From assembly GCA_022570795.1 (NCBI GenBank), contig JAKUDP010000013.1:1054001-1118000 (forward strand): DNA of 64,000 nucleotides, given 5' to 3'. This DNA is from Sphaerulina vaccinii. Lineage: Eukaryota; Ascomycota; Dothideomycetes; Mycosphaerellales; Mycosphaerellaceae. The translations under genes were made by a program, and so were the position numbers. How positions within the stretch are numbered: the first letter of the stretch is position 1; the number at the start of each line of letters is the position of its first letter. Of the stretch, positions 1-10,234 are shown piece by piece. The notes below the pieces were generated by a model. It was not told the origin of the DNA. It saw only the letters and a program-made list of their open reading frames with translations, and searched no databases.

Positions 1-1466
1 TCGCTTCAACGAGTTCTACTACTGGGTATGTAATTTTCACCTTCCAGCATACAGTTGTGACTGACTGCTTGTATGTAGGACAGTCACTTTGCCGCCATAG
101 GTCTACTGGAAGCCGGCTATCTCGCTGTCGTAGAGGACATCGTCGCCCAGATGATTTTCCAGATCGAACACTACGGATGTATCTTGAACGCCAATCGCTC
201 GTACTACTTGGGCAGATCGCAGCCACCGTTCCTTACAGACCTTGTCATACGGACTTACAAGTATATGCTGCAACATGCGCCTGGTAGAGCAGATGAATTT
301 CTCAAGGAAGGCACACTCGCTGCCATCAAGGAGTATCATCAAGTATGGATATCGGAGCCAAGGTTGGATACTGCATCAGGTTTGTCGCGATATCGACCCA
401 CGAGACATGGCATACCTCCTGAAGTAGAGCCTGGGCACTTCGATTGGTTCTTGCAGAAGTATGCTACGAAGTACGGCTTGACGATCCGGGAGCTGGCGAT
501 CGCATACAACAGTCGCCACATCGTGGACTCAGAAATGGACGACTTCTTCCTCCACGATGCTGCTGTGCGAGAGTCAGGACATGATACCTCGTAAGTCTCA
601 TAACGCATCATGTGATACACGACTAACACTGTACCAGCTATCGACTTGAAGGCCAGGCAGCCGATCTCGCAACTATAGATCTCCAATGTCTACTCTATAA
701 GTACGAAACAGATATTGCATGGGCGATCAAGAATATCTTCGCAGACGACCTTACCATACCTTCAGACCATGGCCCCAGCCTGGCCAACACCTCAGACTAC
801 TGGACCTACAAAGCTATCAACCGGCGGGCGACAGTCAACAAGCTGTGCTGGAACGAAGAGACGAGCATGTTCCACGACTACAACACAGCCACTCGTCTTC
901 AAACACCCTACAAATCCTTGACAACATTCTTGTCTCTCTGGTCCGGCCTCGCAACTCCAGCTCACGCCAGTCAGCTCGTCACTAACGCTTTATCTCTCTT
1001 CGAAGAAGTCGGCGGTTGCGTCTCAACAGTCAAACAACCTCCACCCATCCATGCCAGTGATCCAGAACTGCGACAAAGACAATGGGACTATCCCTATGGC
1101 TGGGCTCCTCATCAAATGCTCCTCTGGGAAGGTCTTGTGAAATACAATTACCACGACATCGCTGAGCGACTCGCTTACAAATGGCTCTACCTACTCACGA
1201 AGATCGCGGTAGAGAATAATGGAATGCTTACTGAGAGATATGATGTTACGAAATTGGACTTTGGGACTGGAGGAGATGTCGTTGAGTATGGGAATCAAGG
1301 AGTTGATTTCAAAGGAGTCGCGATGGAAGGCTTTGGATGGACAAATGCGAGCTATACGCATGGGTTGACTATGATTGGTGATGAATCGAAGGAGTGTTTG
1401 CGGAAGGGTGTGCGATGGGAAGATGTTATCAAAGAAAGAGGGACGATTACGAATGGGCACGTATAG
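1..1466 (+). CDS. Neutral trehalase (GH37), 3' part, cut by window edge
   Basis: Hydrolyses alpha,alpha-trehalose to two glucose molecules, in fungi mostly cytosolic and used in spore germination and stress recovery. Three exons are visible: 1-25, 79-590 and 638-1466, with introns of 53 and 47 nt; the second has the branch site GACTAAC. About 454 C-terminal residues are present. The window opens inside trehalase signature 1 (RFNEFYYW, continuing DSHFA after the first intron). Exon 2 holds ILNANRSYYLGRSQPPFLTD, and exon 3 holds signature 2 (QWDYPYGWAP) and the C-terminal EGFGWTNAS motif. These match the family closely and no break is seen. The calcium-binding/regulatory N-terminus lies outside the window, so the neutral rather than acid type rests on the NANRSYYL and EGFGW regions. 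Confidence 0.93.
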
Positions 1467-2032
1467 GACAAAAGAGGAAAGACAAGGCAAAACAGTCGCC
1501 TTCGCCTATGCCTTGCAGACCTTGCGTCCCTTTGAAGTCGTTAAGGCTTCAAGACTAGGCTGCGAATCGAATAAATAGCATCAGCTGTACTGATGACTTA
1601 CAAGTCTGACGACTGTTGACAAGTCCATGAACTGACCTCATCTATTAAGGTTCAGAGGCTCGTTTAGGAAGCAAAAGACCAGTTCCAGTACAGTGGCAAA
1701 ATAGTCGTTCGCGCCAATTGAGACGCGAGACTACATGCCACCAGTTCAAGTCCTTGAGGCTTGATCAGTAAGACGTCCAGTCTGCTAAGTCAAGCATCAA
1801 TTGTACTGACGACTTACAGCCATTCCACTAGACCACGGACGACTATTGTGAAAGGATAAATCTGTCTCGCACATCTACTCTCACACTTCCCCAAGCAGGA
1901 TACCTGACAGTCTACCTTCCTGGGTCGAGCTACTTCGGTGCAATCTTCGAAGTCCTCGAAAAAGTGAAGCACAGCCCAGCGTTGAGCTATATACTTTTTT
2001 TCAATCACCCTCCTTTCATCAAACAGCCGTGA

Positions 2033-2130
2033 TGGCCTAGTGGTAGACTCAATAAGTCGTTGGCGTAGCTAATGCTTAGATATCACTCGAGCTGGTTAAG
2101 AGTGAGATGCTGTTAGACATCGTTCGAGCC
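2033..2130 (+). pseudogene. tRNA-like remnant (A-box and B-box-like strings, no cloverleaf)
   Basis: A-box-like TGGCCTAGTGG is followed about 80 nt later by GTTCGAGCC, which resembles a B-box. A short hairpin (CACTC / GAGTG, 2084-2106) lies between. The seven bases before the A-box (GCCGTGA) have no complement after the B-box, and the T-stem pairs badly, so a working tRNA is unlikely. It may be a decayed tRNA gene or a tRNA-derived SINE head. Confidence 0.3.
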
Positions 2131-2235
2131 AGGTAGGTGTTGAATGTGGTCGGACAGAGCGGTTGTTTTAGGGATATCTTTTTTGGCATCTATGGAGGCT
2201 TTCGAAAGCACAGAAAGCGGTGTGCAATCTTCTAT

Positions 2236-2625
2236 GCTAGCTGATGATCGATCGAAGATCTCGAAAATTGAGATCTAGCAATTTTTACTTGTTGCATAGT
2301 TCACTAGCATACATTTCACTGGTCCAGTCTCTATTCAAGCACGAATCCGGCTTTGAGAATGCGAGAACACGCCGAGGATGTGATTAGCAACACTGTATAC
2401 TGATCAATGATCGATCAAAGTCTCCAAAAGCTAAAAATCGATTACCATGACTCGCTGCATGGCTTGCTAGCAGCTATTCTGCTGACTTCTGTTGAAGTAC
2501 CGGCATGTGCAACACTATATCTTGATCAACGATCGATCAAATACTTCGAATACTGATTTGGAAGAGCTTTTGCGTACTGTAAGGCTTGCTAGCACACATT
2601 CCATTGATCTCTATTGTCATATGAA
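2236..2625. repeat. Three diverged copies of a repeat centred on GATCGATC
   Basis: The string TGATNNN(A/C)GATCGATC recurs with its core at 2246, 2409 and 2531. It is preceded by a related GCAA(C)ACT/CTNTAT block. Copies 2 and 3 are followed by CTTGCTAGCA about 55-65 nt downstream. Spacings are 163 and 122 bp. Copies are too diverged to name a family. Confidence 0.45.
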
Positions 2626-2724
2626 CGTGGAAAGCTACGCCAGATCAAGTGGAGCAGATAGTAAATCTTTATATTGGACACAGCCAAGCACATCTGCATC
2701 AAGGTCCGTTGGCCCAATGGTAAG

Positions 2725-2781
2725 GTAAGATCTAATTCAGCAGCTTCCATTTCATTTACCTCAAACTAACGATTACAAAAG
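2725..2781 (+). other. Spliceosomal-type intron-like insertion in the tRNA-Arg D-arm
   Basis: These 57 nt lie between tRNA positions 23 and 24. They begin GTAAGAT, contain the branch-site match ACTAACG at 2765-2771 and end ACAAAAG. This is the same signal set as the protein-gene introns in this window. Exact removal restores GGTAAG|GCGTCTGAC, the canonical D-stem. The insertion has no run of four T, so it carries no internal Pol III stop, and it sits downstream of the A-box. Confidence 0.8.
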
Positions 2782-2795
2782 GCGTCTGACTACGA

Positions 2796-2806
2796 TTACC
2801 ATCGCA
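2796..2806 (+). other. Canonical 11-nt tRNA intron in the anticodon loop
   Basis: TTACCATCGCA follows A37 of the ACG anticodon loop. Its removal gives loop CTACGAA closed by TCTGA/TCAGG. This is the standard nuclear tRNA intron position. Confidence 0.85.
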
Positions 2807-2846
2807 ATCAGGAGATTCTGGGTTCGATCCCCAGGCGGACCTGCTC

Positions 2847-2850
2847 TTTT
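2847..2850 (+). terminator. Pol III T4 terminator of tRNA-Arg, with backup at 2865-2868
   Basis: TTTT begins five bases after the discriminator base. A second TTTT follows 18 nt later. Both suit Pol III termination. Confidence 0.65.
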
Positions 2851-2868
2851 GTCGCTGTCTACTCTTTT

Positions 2869-3322
2869 GTCACTGTCGTGGACGATATATCCATGCTTTG
2901 TCATTTTTCTCGTCACTTTTGGTCTGGAAATGCTACAAAAACAAACCATAGAATTTTGCTTCCTTGACGTCTTGAAGTGCCTGTATCGTTCAGTGTCGTG
3001 TAAGTGTGGGAGTTTTACAAATTTCGAATTTTGTCTTGGCATATCCGTGTAACCGCCCTCTTACGCTTGTCTACGATGTTCTCAATACATTCCGATTGTA
3101 TAACATCTTTTGCAACATCTAGATGGTCTGTGGAGCCAGTGTGGGAATGTGAGCATGCAGAAGAAAGCCTTTTTGGTGCCAGATTCGACATTTGCGGCTT
3201 GATATGTGACCAAACATGGATTCAGCATCGCCAGCGACACGATGAGCGACGACAGGCTTCCACAAGTGCAGTACTTTGTCTACTCCAATAGTCTCTACAT
3301 TCTACTTGCATTACCTTCGTCT
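2869..3322. other. Intergenic DNA, nothing recognised
   Basis: Lies between the tRNA and the 3' end of the minus-strand wall-protein gene. It probably includes that gene's 3' UTR. The short open frames here have no recognisable content. Confidence 0.4.
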
Positions 3323-5356
3323 TCACACACCCATCAGCATTCCCATGCCAACACCAAGCAACCCTCTCACATCAACAGCACCAAGCCTGTTCGCCAGTCC
3401 AGTATAAGCTTGAACGCCACCCGTAGTTGTCTTGCTGCCACCCTGGCCTGGATTCAAGCCACTATTGATGTAGTCTCCGATATCAGTCGAAGTGCGAGGA
3501 AGCGTTCCTGTCACGACTCGAGTTGTATATTCTGTTGTAGATGGGTTGGCAGTTAATGCTTCCACAGTGGTGTAAGTCGCAGGAACTGCTCCAGAAGCCG
3601 CGTCGAGCACAGAGGATTCAGCGTCCTGTGATAGAGGTCAGTATAAGATGCATCACTATGGCATGTATTATCTTGACTTACAGCAGCACTCGATGCAGCA
3701 GAATTGACAGATGCAAGCTCATCTGGAGACAGATTGGGGTTTGCAGAGGCAGACGCCACAGCTGCAGAGATCGAAGCGAGTTGAGCTGAGACAGACTCTG
3801 CCACGGCATTTGGTGAGCTGATTTCAGGAGCAGATGGTGCATTCGCAGGCTGTGTCGCTGGTCCAGCTGGTGCGGCCTGAGTGTTCGGCGAAGGCTGCGC
3901 ATTTGGAGACGGCTGAGTGTTTGGCGAAGGCACTACTGGAGCAGGCTGAATTGGCGAAGTGCTAGTGACTTGGTCTGGAATAGGCTGTACTACTGGAGGG
4001 ATTGGCGGCGTGGATGTTGTTGGAGGAGGCTGAGGAGGTGTCGAAGTCGTCGATGGCAATCCTGCCGCCTGTGGGCTCGTGATCACTGGCGCATTTGCAG
4101 GCTGACTGGTTTGTGAACGGATTTGGAGGACCGGAGAGCCTGTCGCGATAGCATTGCGAGACTCCTTAGGAGTTCCTGGAAGCGTAATAATTGAGGTCGC
4201 ACTAGTCTCAGCGGGAGGCGTTGTGACTATCGTTGCAAAGACAGTGGTTGTCTGAGGGCAGCCTGGTGGGAAGCTAACACTGGAGCTTATTGGACTTCCA
4301 GTAGATGTGGTACTCGTGGTAGCTGAGCTTTTGGTCGTTGAGGTTGTAGAGTTGCCATAGTCTCTCTTTCTTGGCCTGTATGTTGCAATCGGATCAGGCG
4401 AGCTGTTTGTCGTCGTGTCACACAGCGCAAACTTTGTAGTCGATTCCGTTGCGCCCTTGGTTATAGTCTTGAGCACAGTTACAGCAGCTGTGGGATCCGG
4501 GCAGTTCGACGGGGTGCAGGTTGGAGTCAGAGTCGATGTCGATGTGGAGCACAGACCAGGATTAATACCGTCCAGCTGCTCAGACACAGTAGGAAGACTC
4601 TCAGGGTAGTCAAGGACTTGGGTGGGAACCGCTCGACACGGCGGAGCTTGACCAGATGTAATGGGCACGATCAACGACGAAGCATTTGTTGTTGCCGGTA
4701 GGTCAAGTGCTGTCAGGCTCGGGACCATGGTCAGATCGCCAGTGTAACAGGCAAGGGTATTCTGCCCATAGCTGGTCGGTGTTTGCGGCAAGGCATATTC
4801 GAACCCCAGGTAGGTCAGGTATGTCGTGCCGTATGTGCTGTCAAAGTGTTAGCTATACTTATGCAGCAGCAGTGTCTCGACCTACAAGGTCAGCCCATTA
4901 GACTCCCAAGTGTTATTGAGCTGAGGTGCAGACGTGGCTTCCGGGGCTTCTGTATCGATCACAGTATTCGTGGTGACAGAGCCATTGGCGAAGGTCGTTA
5001 CGTCCACGAGGACTGTAGGTGTCACAGTAGTTGTACCCGTGATTGTAAAGGGAGGCTCGATCGTGGTGTAGTAGGCGTCGAAGAAGCATGAAGTGCAGGC
5101 CGCAGAGCTGGAGATGCAACTAGGTGAACCTGTAGAAAGACACCTAAATTAGTCGTATACGTTGATACCGGACTCATGCGTGGCACCAACCGTTCGACAT
5201 GCTGAGCAGCTCTGGTGTTGACCTACGCGGACATTGATCGAGAGTAGCAAAGCAGCCTGGAGAGAATGATGGCAGTGCCTGGCGTATCTGTGTTCGACAA
5301 GGCTGAGGCTGGAGTGCGATCAGGCTGTGAACCGAGTCATGGGCAACTGTCTTCAA
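3323..5356 (-). CDS. Ser/Thr/Pro-rich secreted protein, probable GPI-anchored cell-wall protein; N-terminus unresolved
   Basis: At least four exons: 5191 to about 5356, 4886-5129, 3682-4837 and 3323-3625. The introns (5130-5190, 4838-4885, 3626-3681) show good GT/AG ends and CTAAC-type branch sites. The spliced reading gives a Cys-containing N-terminal part with Thr-rich sequence, then a long low-complexity region. That region has Thr/Ser runs and Pro-rich repeats of the form PSPNTQPSPNAQPSPNTQ (about residues 370-390). The C-terminus is hydrophobic (LLGVGMGMLMGV) and suits a GPI-anchor signal. No enzyme domain was recognised. No ATG with a clear signal peptide was found in frame: the frame is closed by TAG at 5369-5371, so a further 5' exon is likely. 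Divergent from the next gene. Confidence 0.7.
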
Positions 5357-5371
5357 GGGCTGGATGCGCTA

Positions 5372-5780
5372 GCTTTCTGCAAATGTCTGTTAATGATCAT
5401 GCATCTGAGTAGCAATGGTGTCAGACGGTGAGAACATCCGGTCCCGAAACCTGGGTGTTGGCCAAAGACATCTCTCGTGGCTACAGCCTCGTTGTGTTGT
5501 TGCAGGTGAAGGAGCGTGATGAGGCTTGGCGTCTGCATCTAGCTCGCATCGAGCGAATCACGTCTCATGGCAGCCGAAGTGCACAGACCAAGGCTTGCAG
5601 TGTGCAGCTACGAAGCTATCGATTTAGGAATCAGGCTGGCCAACGCAAGATCTAGCTCTCAAAGTGGCCGGAGTGATAGCTGATGGCAGAGAAGCTCCGA
5701 CAAGGCTGAGATTCTCGAATTCTCTCTGACCTTCATCCTGAGCTTTGCACAGTGGTCTCGAAGCGATCGATCCATCTGCG
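5372..5780. promoter_or_regulatory. Shared upstream region of two divergent cell-surface genes
   Basis: Lies between the wall-protein gene (minus) and the aspartic-protease-like gene (plus). Both genes lack a clear first exon with a signal peptide, so short 5' exons are probably hidden here. No specific operator was recognised. Confidence 0.35.
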
Positions 5781-7457
5781 ATGCCTGATGCTGTAGTGCC
5801 GTTTGTGCTTCAGCTAAGCTACGACTGGTATGGGAATGATGGAAACTGGTTGACTTTCCTGATCAACGCTGGCACGCCATCTCAAAGTTTCCATGTGCTG
5901 CCATCGACAGGCGGAGGAGAGATTTGGCTTCCCTTGCCAGAAGGCTGCTCCTCGACTGGTATTTCTGATTGCGCTGCTACTCGAGGCGTGCTTCCTGTCA
6001 ATGGCGTCCAGAGTCCAGGATTCCAGACGAACGAGTCGAGCACCTGGGTAGACATCGGAATCTATGCGCTTGGATATGAAGAGAATCTGTTTGGCCCGGA
6101 CGACTCTGGCCTGTATGGTCTGGACACCATATCATTAGGACTGTCGAACGGCTCGAGGGTCAATGTCACGGCCCAGGAGATAGCCGGCATAGCCACGAAC
6201 AACTTCTGGCTTGGTCGTTTCGGACTTGGAATAGTTCCATCGAACTTTGGCGTGAGAGAAGAAAATGTTAGCAGTTTGTTGACAAGTCTGGTCAACTCGA
6301 GCCTCGCGACGAGTCAGTCGTATGGGTACAGCGCAGGAGCTTCATATCGATCAGCGGCTGGCGGCCTGGTTCTTGGAGGTTACGATCAGGATGCTTTCAC
6401 AGCCAGTAACGTCGAGTTCAACACGTATCTCAGCGGTGCTCAGTCGCTCACTGCCAGTTTGAGGAGTGTGGTAGTAACGAACACGCTGAATGGGACCCGG
6501 TCTCTGCCCACTGGACCTTACAATATGTCCATCGACTCAACAGTCTCTCAACTCTGGCTGCCGCAAGCGCTCTGCGACTCTCTCGAGGAACTCATGGGCC
6601 TGTCCTATGATTCGTCAACGGAGCTGTATTTGATTAATGCAACTGCTCGTGATCGTGTGATATCACTATCGCCGGAGTTCACCTTCACTCTGGCGCCAGA
6701 TGCTACGACTAAAGTCACAACCAACATTGTGCTGCCGTATGCCGCATTCGACCAGCAGATAGGGCTACCGACTTACGAGAATAGCACATCATACTTTCCG
6801 ATTCGACGTGCAGCCAACGACAGTCAATTCGTGCTGGGACGCACATTCTTGCAAGAGGCGTATCTTGTAGTGGACTGGGACAATGGACCTTTCACACTTG
6901 GCCAGTCGCTGCATCGCAATGGAGTGTCGAACAATATCGTGCCGATCCTTTCGAGGACTGACACAAAAACTTCCGGACTGAGCACAGCCGCCATCGCAGG
7001 GATTGCCGTTGGTGGAGTTGCGATTCTCGCTATCGGCTGTGTTCTAGGCTGGTGGTTCTGGCGAAAGAAGCGAAGAAATGCGAAGGCTAGTGCGGAAGCT
7101 GCGTCTTTGGTCGAGGGCTATCCAGACGACAAGAAGCACGCCGAAGAGTATCCTGAGGACAAGAAGAATGCCGAAGAGTTCAGTGGCCTGCAGGAGATGG
7201 CTGTGCCGCCCCGAAAGGTGGACGCTGAGCTCGAGTCGCCACAGCGTTATGAGTTGCACGACGAGCAAATCAAGCATCAGCTCATGTCCGAGGAAGTGTA
7301 TGAACTGCCAGGTAACTCAGCCGAACATGAGCTTGATGGGCAGCATCGAGAGGAAGAGAAGTCGTCAACCTCGTGAGTAGCTCCGTCTGTCGATGACGAT
7401 GCAGTGCTGACGGAACATAGTCCCTTCTCGCCAGATACCATTCGAAGAGCTCGTTGA
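5781..7457 (+). CDS. Membrane-anchored aspartic-protease-like protein (A1 fold) with degenerate active sites
   Basis: Exons 5781-7372 and 7421-7457 give 542 residues from the first in-frame ATG. The family normally starts with a signal peptide, which is missing here, so a further 5' exon is likely. The ectodomain has the A1 layout (GNDGNWLTFLINAGTPSQ, then the two active-site loops). Loop 1 reads PSTGGGEIWLP (about residue 44), with Ser where the catalytic Asp of DTG belongs. Loop 2 reads IDSTVSQLWLP (about residue 250), without the T/S-G. Many N-glycosylation sites are present. A single membrane segment (about residues 400-425) is followed by a KKRR stop-transfer and an acidic cytoplasmic tail with a repeated YP(D/E)DKK(H/N)AEE unit. 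Similar degenerate proteins are widespread in ascomycetes, so a non-proteolytic surface or sensing role is inferred. Confidence 0.75.
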
Positions 7458-7766
7458 AGAGCATCAGGCCGGCGAAGAAGAAGGCTCCTTGGTGGTGAGT
7501 AGGCCGCAATTGAACCGGTTCCAGTCAATTCCAGGAAGCAGACTTGAGTTCAGTTGCCAACAAGTAGAGGCCCCGGTATATGCTTGCTACGGTTCCATGT
7601 CAGTCTTCAGCCTGATAACAACCTGCTGAGATGAGAATGATGAATATTGGTAGACATCGATGGCAAAGAGGAGAACGAGAACAGGTTGAAGATTGAGGGA
7701 AGAAGGTTGCAGCCGTAATCACGCTTGGCATCATGTGTCACGCTTCTCTAGCGCGATCTGAGTGCC
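7458..7766. other. Short intergenic region, nothing recognised
   Basis: Between two genes on the same strand. It probably holds the 3' UTR of the upstream gene and the promoter of the next. Confidence 0.35.
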
Positions 7767-8795
7767 ATGAATCCTTCCACAACGCGTCAGATGAGAAAGA
7801 TGACCAAAAGAACGGCACAAACAGCATTCGACGCAGACGAGTTCAACGATGGAGGCTATAGCTACGATGACTTCCGGCAGGCAGAACGTGAGTGCTTCTC
7901 TCGTCCTCTCTGGAGAGATCCATCGAAAATTGTCACCTTAGATCGTCGAAACGCGTCTGGAACAACAGCAGAACGCGAACATGCCTATCGTACCGAGTTC
8001 AATACTCTGGCCGCACCGCTCAATTATCCTCATATGCTAGAGATGCCAGATAACAACCGAGTCCTGCAAAGTCTTGCCTTTCGAAGCAACGAAGGCAAGC
8101 AATGCTTCATCGATCACCATGTCAAGAACTATTACATGTACTTCGATGAAGTGCCTGAGCTCTACAAGATCTCCCGTGACGCCCGGAAGAGAAACCATAC
8201 TTGGAAGACTAAAGCCCGTTTCTTCCTACGGACTTGGGCTCGTTCTGACCACTTCATGAATTACTTAAATGAAAGCTTTGCACTCATCGAGGACATTGAG
8301 GATTTCATCAAACAGCAGCCAGGCTATCAAGCCGCGTGGGAACGCGAGCCTGGATTGTATCAAGCGCCTAAGAAAGATGCCAAGGGCTTCAAAGTCGAAA
8401 ACCATCAATGTCTTGACAAGCTGTGCGAGGCGGAAGGCGAGAAACGCTGTTCTTGGACAGTGACCAAGTTCCCTCCGCTCGCAGCATCACTACGGCTTCG
8501 GAGTGTCCAGAATACCGAGCGACTGAAGGTCGCGTGTGGCAACAGCTCCGGGCACACCGCGTGTCTGGTGCTAGAGGGTCTAATGAGTGATCTACGATGG
8601 GAAAAGTACGATCTGTGGGAGAGCAAGGCGCGTGTGCGTAGGTATAATGAAGATGAAGAAGCTTACATGGATAGGATGGCGGAGGAAGAGCAGTGGCGAC
8701 AAGAATTGGAAGACATGACAGAAGAGGAGAAAGCAGAATATGAGGAAGCCATGGAGATGATGAACATGCCGTATGATGAGAGCTTGGGATTCTAG
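7767..8795 (+). CDS. Hypothetical acidic protein, 342 residues
   Basis: Single exon from the first ATG. No family recognised. The middle is rich in aromatic and charged residues (KNYYMYFDEVPELYKISRDA; RFFLRTWARSDHFMNYLNE). Residues about 280-335 form a strongly acidic probable coiled coil (DEEAYMDRMAEEEQWRQELE, EEEKAEYEEAMEMM). Four cysteines lie near CLDKLCEAEGEKRC (about residues 214-227), but no standard zinc motif is formed. No signal peptide or membrane segment. The uninterrupted frame and biased composition support a real gene. Confidence 0.6.
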   Translation: MNPSTTRQMRKMTKRTAQTAFDADEFNDGGYSYDDFRQAERECFSRPLWRDPSKIVTLDRRNASGTTAEREHAYRTEFNTLAAPLNYPHMLEMPDNNRVLQSLAFRSNEGKQCFIDHHVKNYYMYFDEVPELYKISRDARKRNHTWKTKARFFLRTWARSDHFMNYLNESFALIEDIEDFIKQQPGYQAAWEREPGLYQAPKKDAKGFKVENHQCLDKLCEAEGEKRCSWTVTKFPPLAASLRLRSVQNTERLKVACGNSSGHTACLVLEGLMSDLRWEKYDLWESKARVRRYNEDEEAYMDRMAEEEQWRQELEDMTEEEKAEYEEAMEMMNMPYDESLGF

Positions 8796-10234
8796 TGGAC
8801 ATGAGGCCGTAGAGGAAGGACACATCAATCCCTCGTCTCGCTTGTGTGGCTCTGAGGCGCAAGTCGAGCGATCTGACGCCGGAAGTACGATGGTCAGGGA
8901 TGCGTGAATGACTTTGACAAGCCTCTGTGGCAAGAGAGCTGTCAGAACAGCGAAAATGGCGAAGGTGAGAGCACTCATGGTAGCGCTGAGAGCAGTGAAG
9001 ATGAGGCAGATCAAGACGATGGACAAGAAAACAAGACTTCTTGATCGCCTGTAGTCACTTCTCCTTCGCTCTGGACTTGCTGGACTGGTGAAAGCGGTGT
9101 GCAGATCTTTGACTTACGGATGAGAGCGATGCTTCGAAACATGGCAGTTGGAGTAAGATTCGAGGCTCAAACATCACAGCGCTTAGCTGAGATTTTATCA
9201 CAGAAGAGCTGATCTGCTCAGGTGCCGTGCCATCTGAGTATGCAGTCATCGACGAGTGTCATGTTACGAGATGTGAGGCTGCCGAACGAAGGTTGAAGGC
9301 TGAGACACTATCGTTCAGTTTCGTTCAGCCAAATTGCTTTTTGAAGATGCCTGAACACAGAGCGACTTTCTTAGTCAGGTTAATGTCGATCAAGGTGAGC
9401 AAAGTGCCATATTCTCCGTCAGTTGCCTGGTGGAGAGTTCGAGGCTCAAACATCGCGAATTTTCCAGTGGAGTGGTTTGGCTTCTTGACACTGACTCGTA
9501 GGCTACATCTACGGACAGTATAGTGAGGGGAAAGATGTTTCTTCCCAAGGGAAGTGACTGGGGGTCTATGTTGTTCGTCCGGCACAAGTGCTTGTTGGAA
9601 CACTGCTATGCTGATATCGAAGAGGTAGCTGCTCAGGTGAGGTGCGCAAGCGATTCGAACCATGCATCGTTCGTCGTTCATCTTGAGTTTGAGCTGTGTT
9701 CTACCGGTTCTCCCGTTACAGATCTGAACTCAACAGCTTCTTCAGCACTTCGCATTTCAGGATGCATCGGAGAATACTATGCCCTGTGTACACATATGGT
9801 ATGTATCGGCGGCACATTTTGACTTCTCTGGGGAACGTCTGTGCATGGGATGCATAAGCGATGTGCGGTGACAGCACCCGTCACTTCGAGGAAAGATGCT
9901 TGTGCTTGACATATGATAGCTGAGTAGCTTTTCGCCGACGAATGGAGAATCGGTGAGCGATTCAGTCCACTCCATCGAGGAGAGACGATATTTGAGCAAA
10001 GCAATCTGTTGAACTCTCCCATAGCTTGATCATAAGATAACTTGCCTTCCAAGACTATATCACGACCGTTGTCGATCGATCAGCGACTGCACTCGGAGTC
10101 ACTTTCCTCTTCCTCCACGATCTGCTGGACAGATCATCAATTCGCTTCCATTCGCATTCGTTCAATTCGTTTAGTCGACCACCAATTAATCCGGCTTATC
10201 CAACCTCAGTCCATCCCATACAAGAGATAAAAAT
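8796..10234. other. 1.4-kb intergenic region with short diverged direct repeats
   Basis: No convincing gene. The string TTCGAGGCTCAAACATC occurs at 9159-9175 and again at 9438-9454, and GCTCAGGTG recurs near 9217 and 9630, which suggests an old local duplication. The last 200 nt (CT-rich, then AGATAAAAAT before the ATG) look like the promoter and leader of the next gene. Confidence 0.4.

Larger units (their letters stand above)
1467..2702. other. Gene-poor stretch with diverged repeats and tRNA-like remnants
   Basis: No convincing coding region. It holds a diverged direct repeat (near 1578-1615 and 1794-1830, about 216 bp apart, both reading GCATCA..TGTACTGA.GACTTACA). It also holds two Pol III A-box-like strings: TGGCCTAGTGG on the plus strand at 2033-2043, and TGGTCTAGTGG on the minus strand near 1826-1836. 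Three diverged copies of a repeat centred on GATCGATC follow. Everything is weakly conserved, as in old relics. Confidence 0.5.
2703..2842 (+). tRNA. tRNA-Arg(ACG) with an anticodon-loop intron and a 57-nt D-arm insertion
   Basis: Removing 2725-2781 and 2796-2806 leaves a 72-nt cloverleaf. The acceptor stem is GGTCCGT against GCGGACC with one G-T pair and discriminator T. The D-stem is GCC/GGC, the anticodon stem TCTGA/TCAGG, the anticodon loop CTACGAA (anticodon ACG at 2792-2794) and the T-stem CTGGG/CCCAG. The A-box (TGGCCCAATGG, 2710-2720) and B-box (GGTTCGATCCC, 2821-2831) are intact. A T4 Pol III stop follows at 2847-2850 with a second at 2865-2868. The inosine-modified tRNA would read CGU/CGC/CGA. 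The 11-nt intron after position 37 is of the usual kind removed by the tRNA-splicing endonuclease. The D-arm insertion is not of that kind. Whether the gene makes mature tRNA is unknown. Confidence 0.9.

Noticed and set aside
2033..2130. A second working tRNA gene
   Set aside because: Promoter-like boxes exist but acceptor and T stems do not pair; kept only as a remnant.
8592..9026. Minus-strand hydrophobic 144-residue frame
   Set aside because: Largely antisense to the acidic C-terminus of the 342-residue gene; hydrophobicity follows from reading GAG/GAA-rich DNA backwards.
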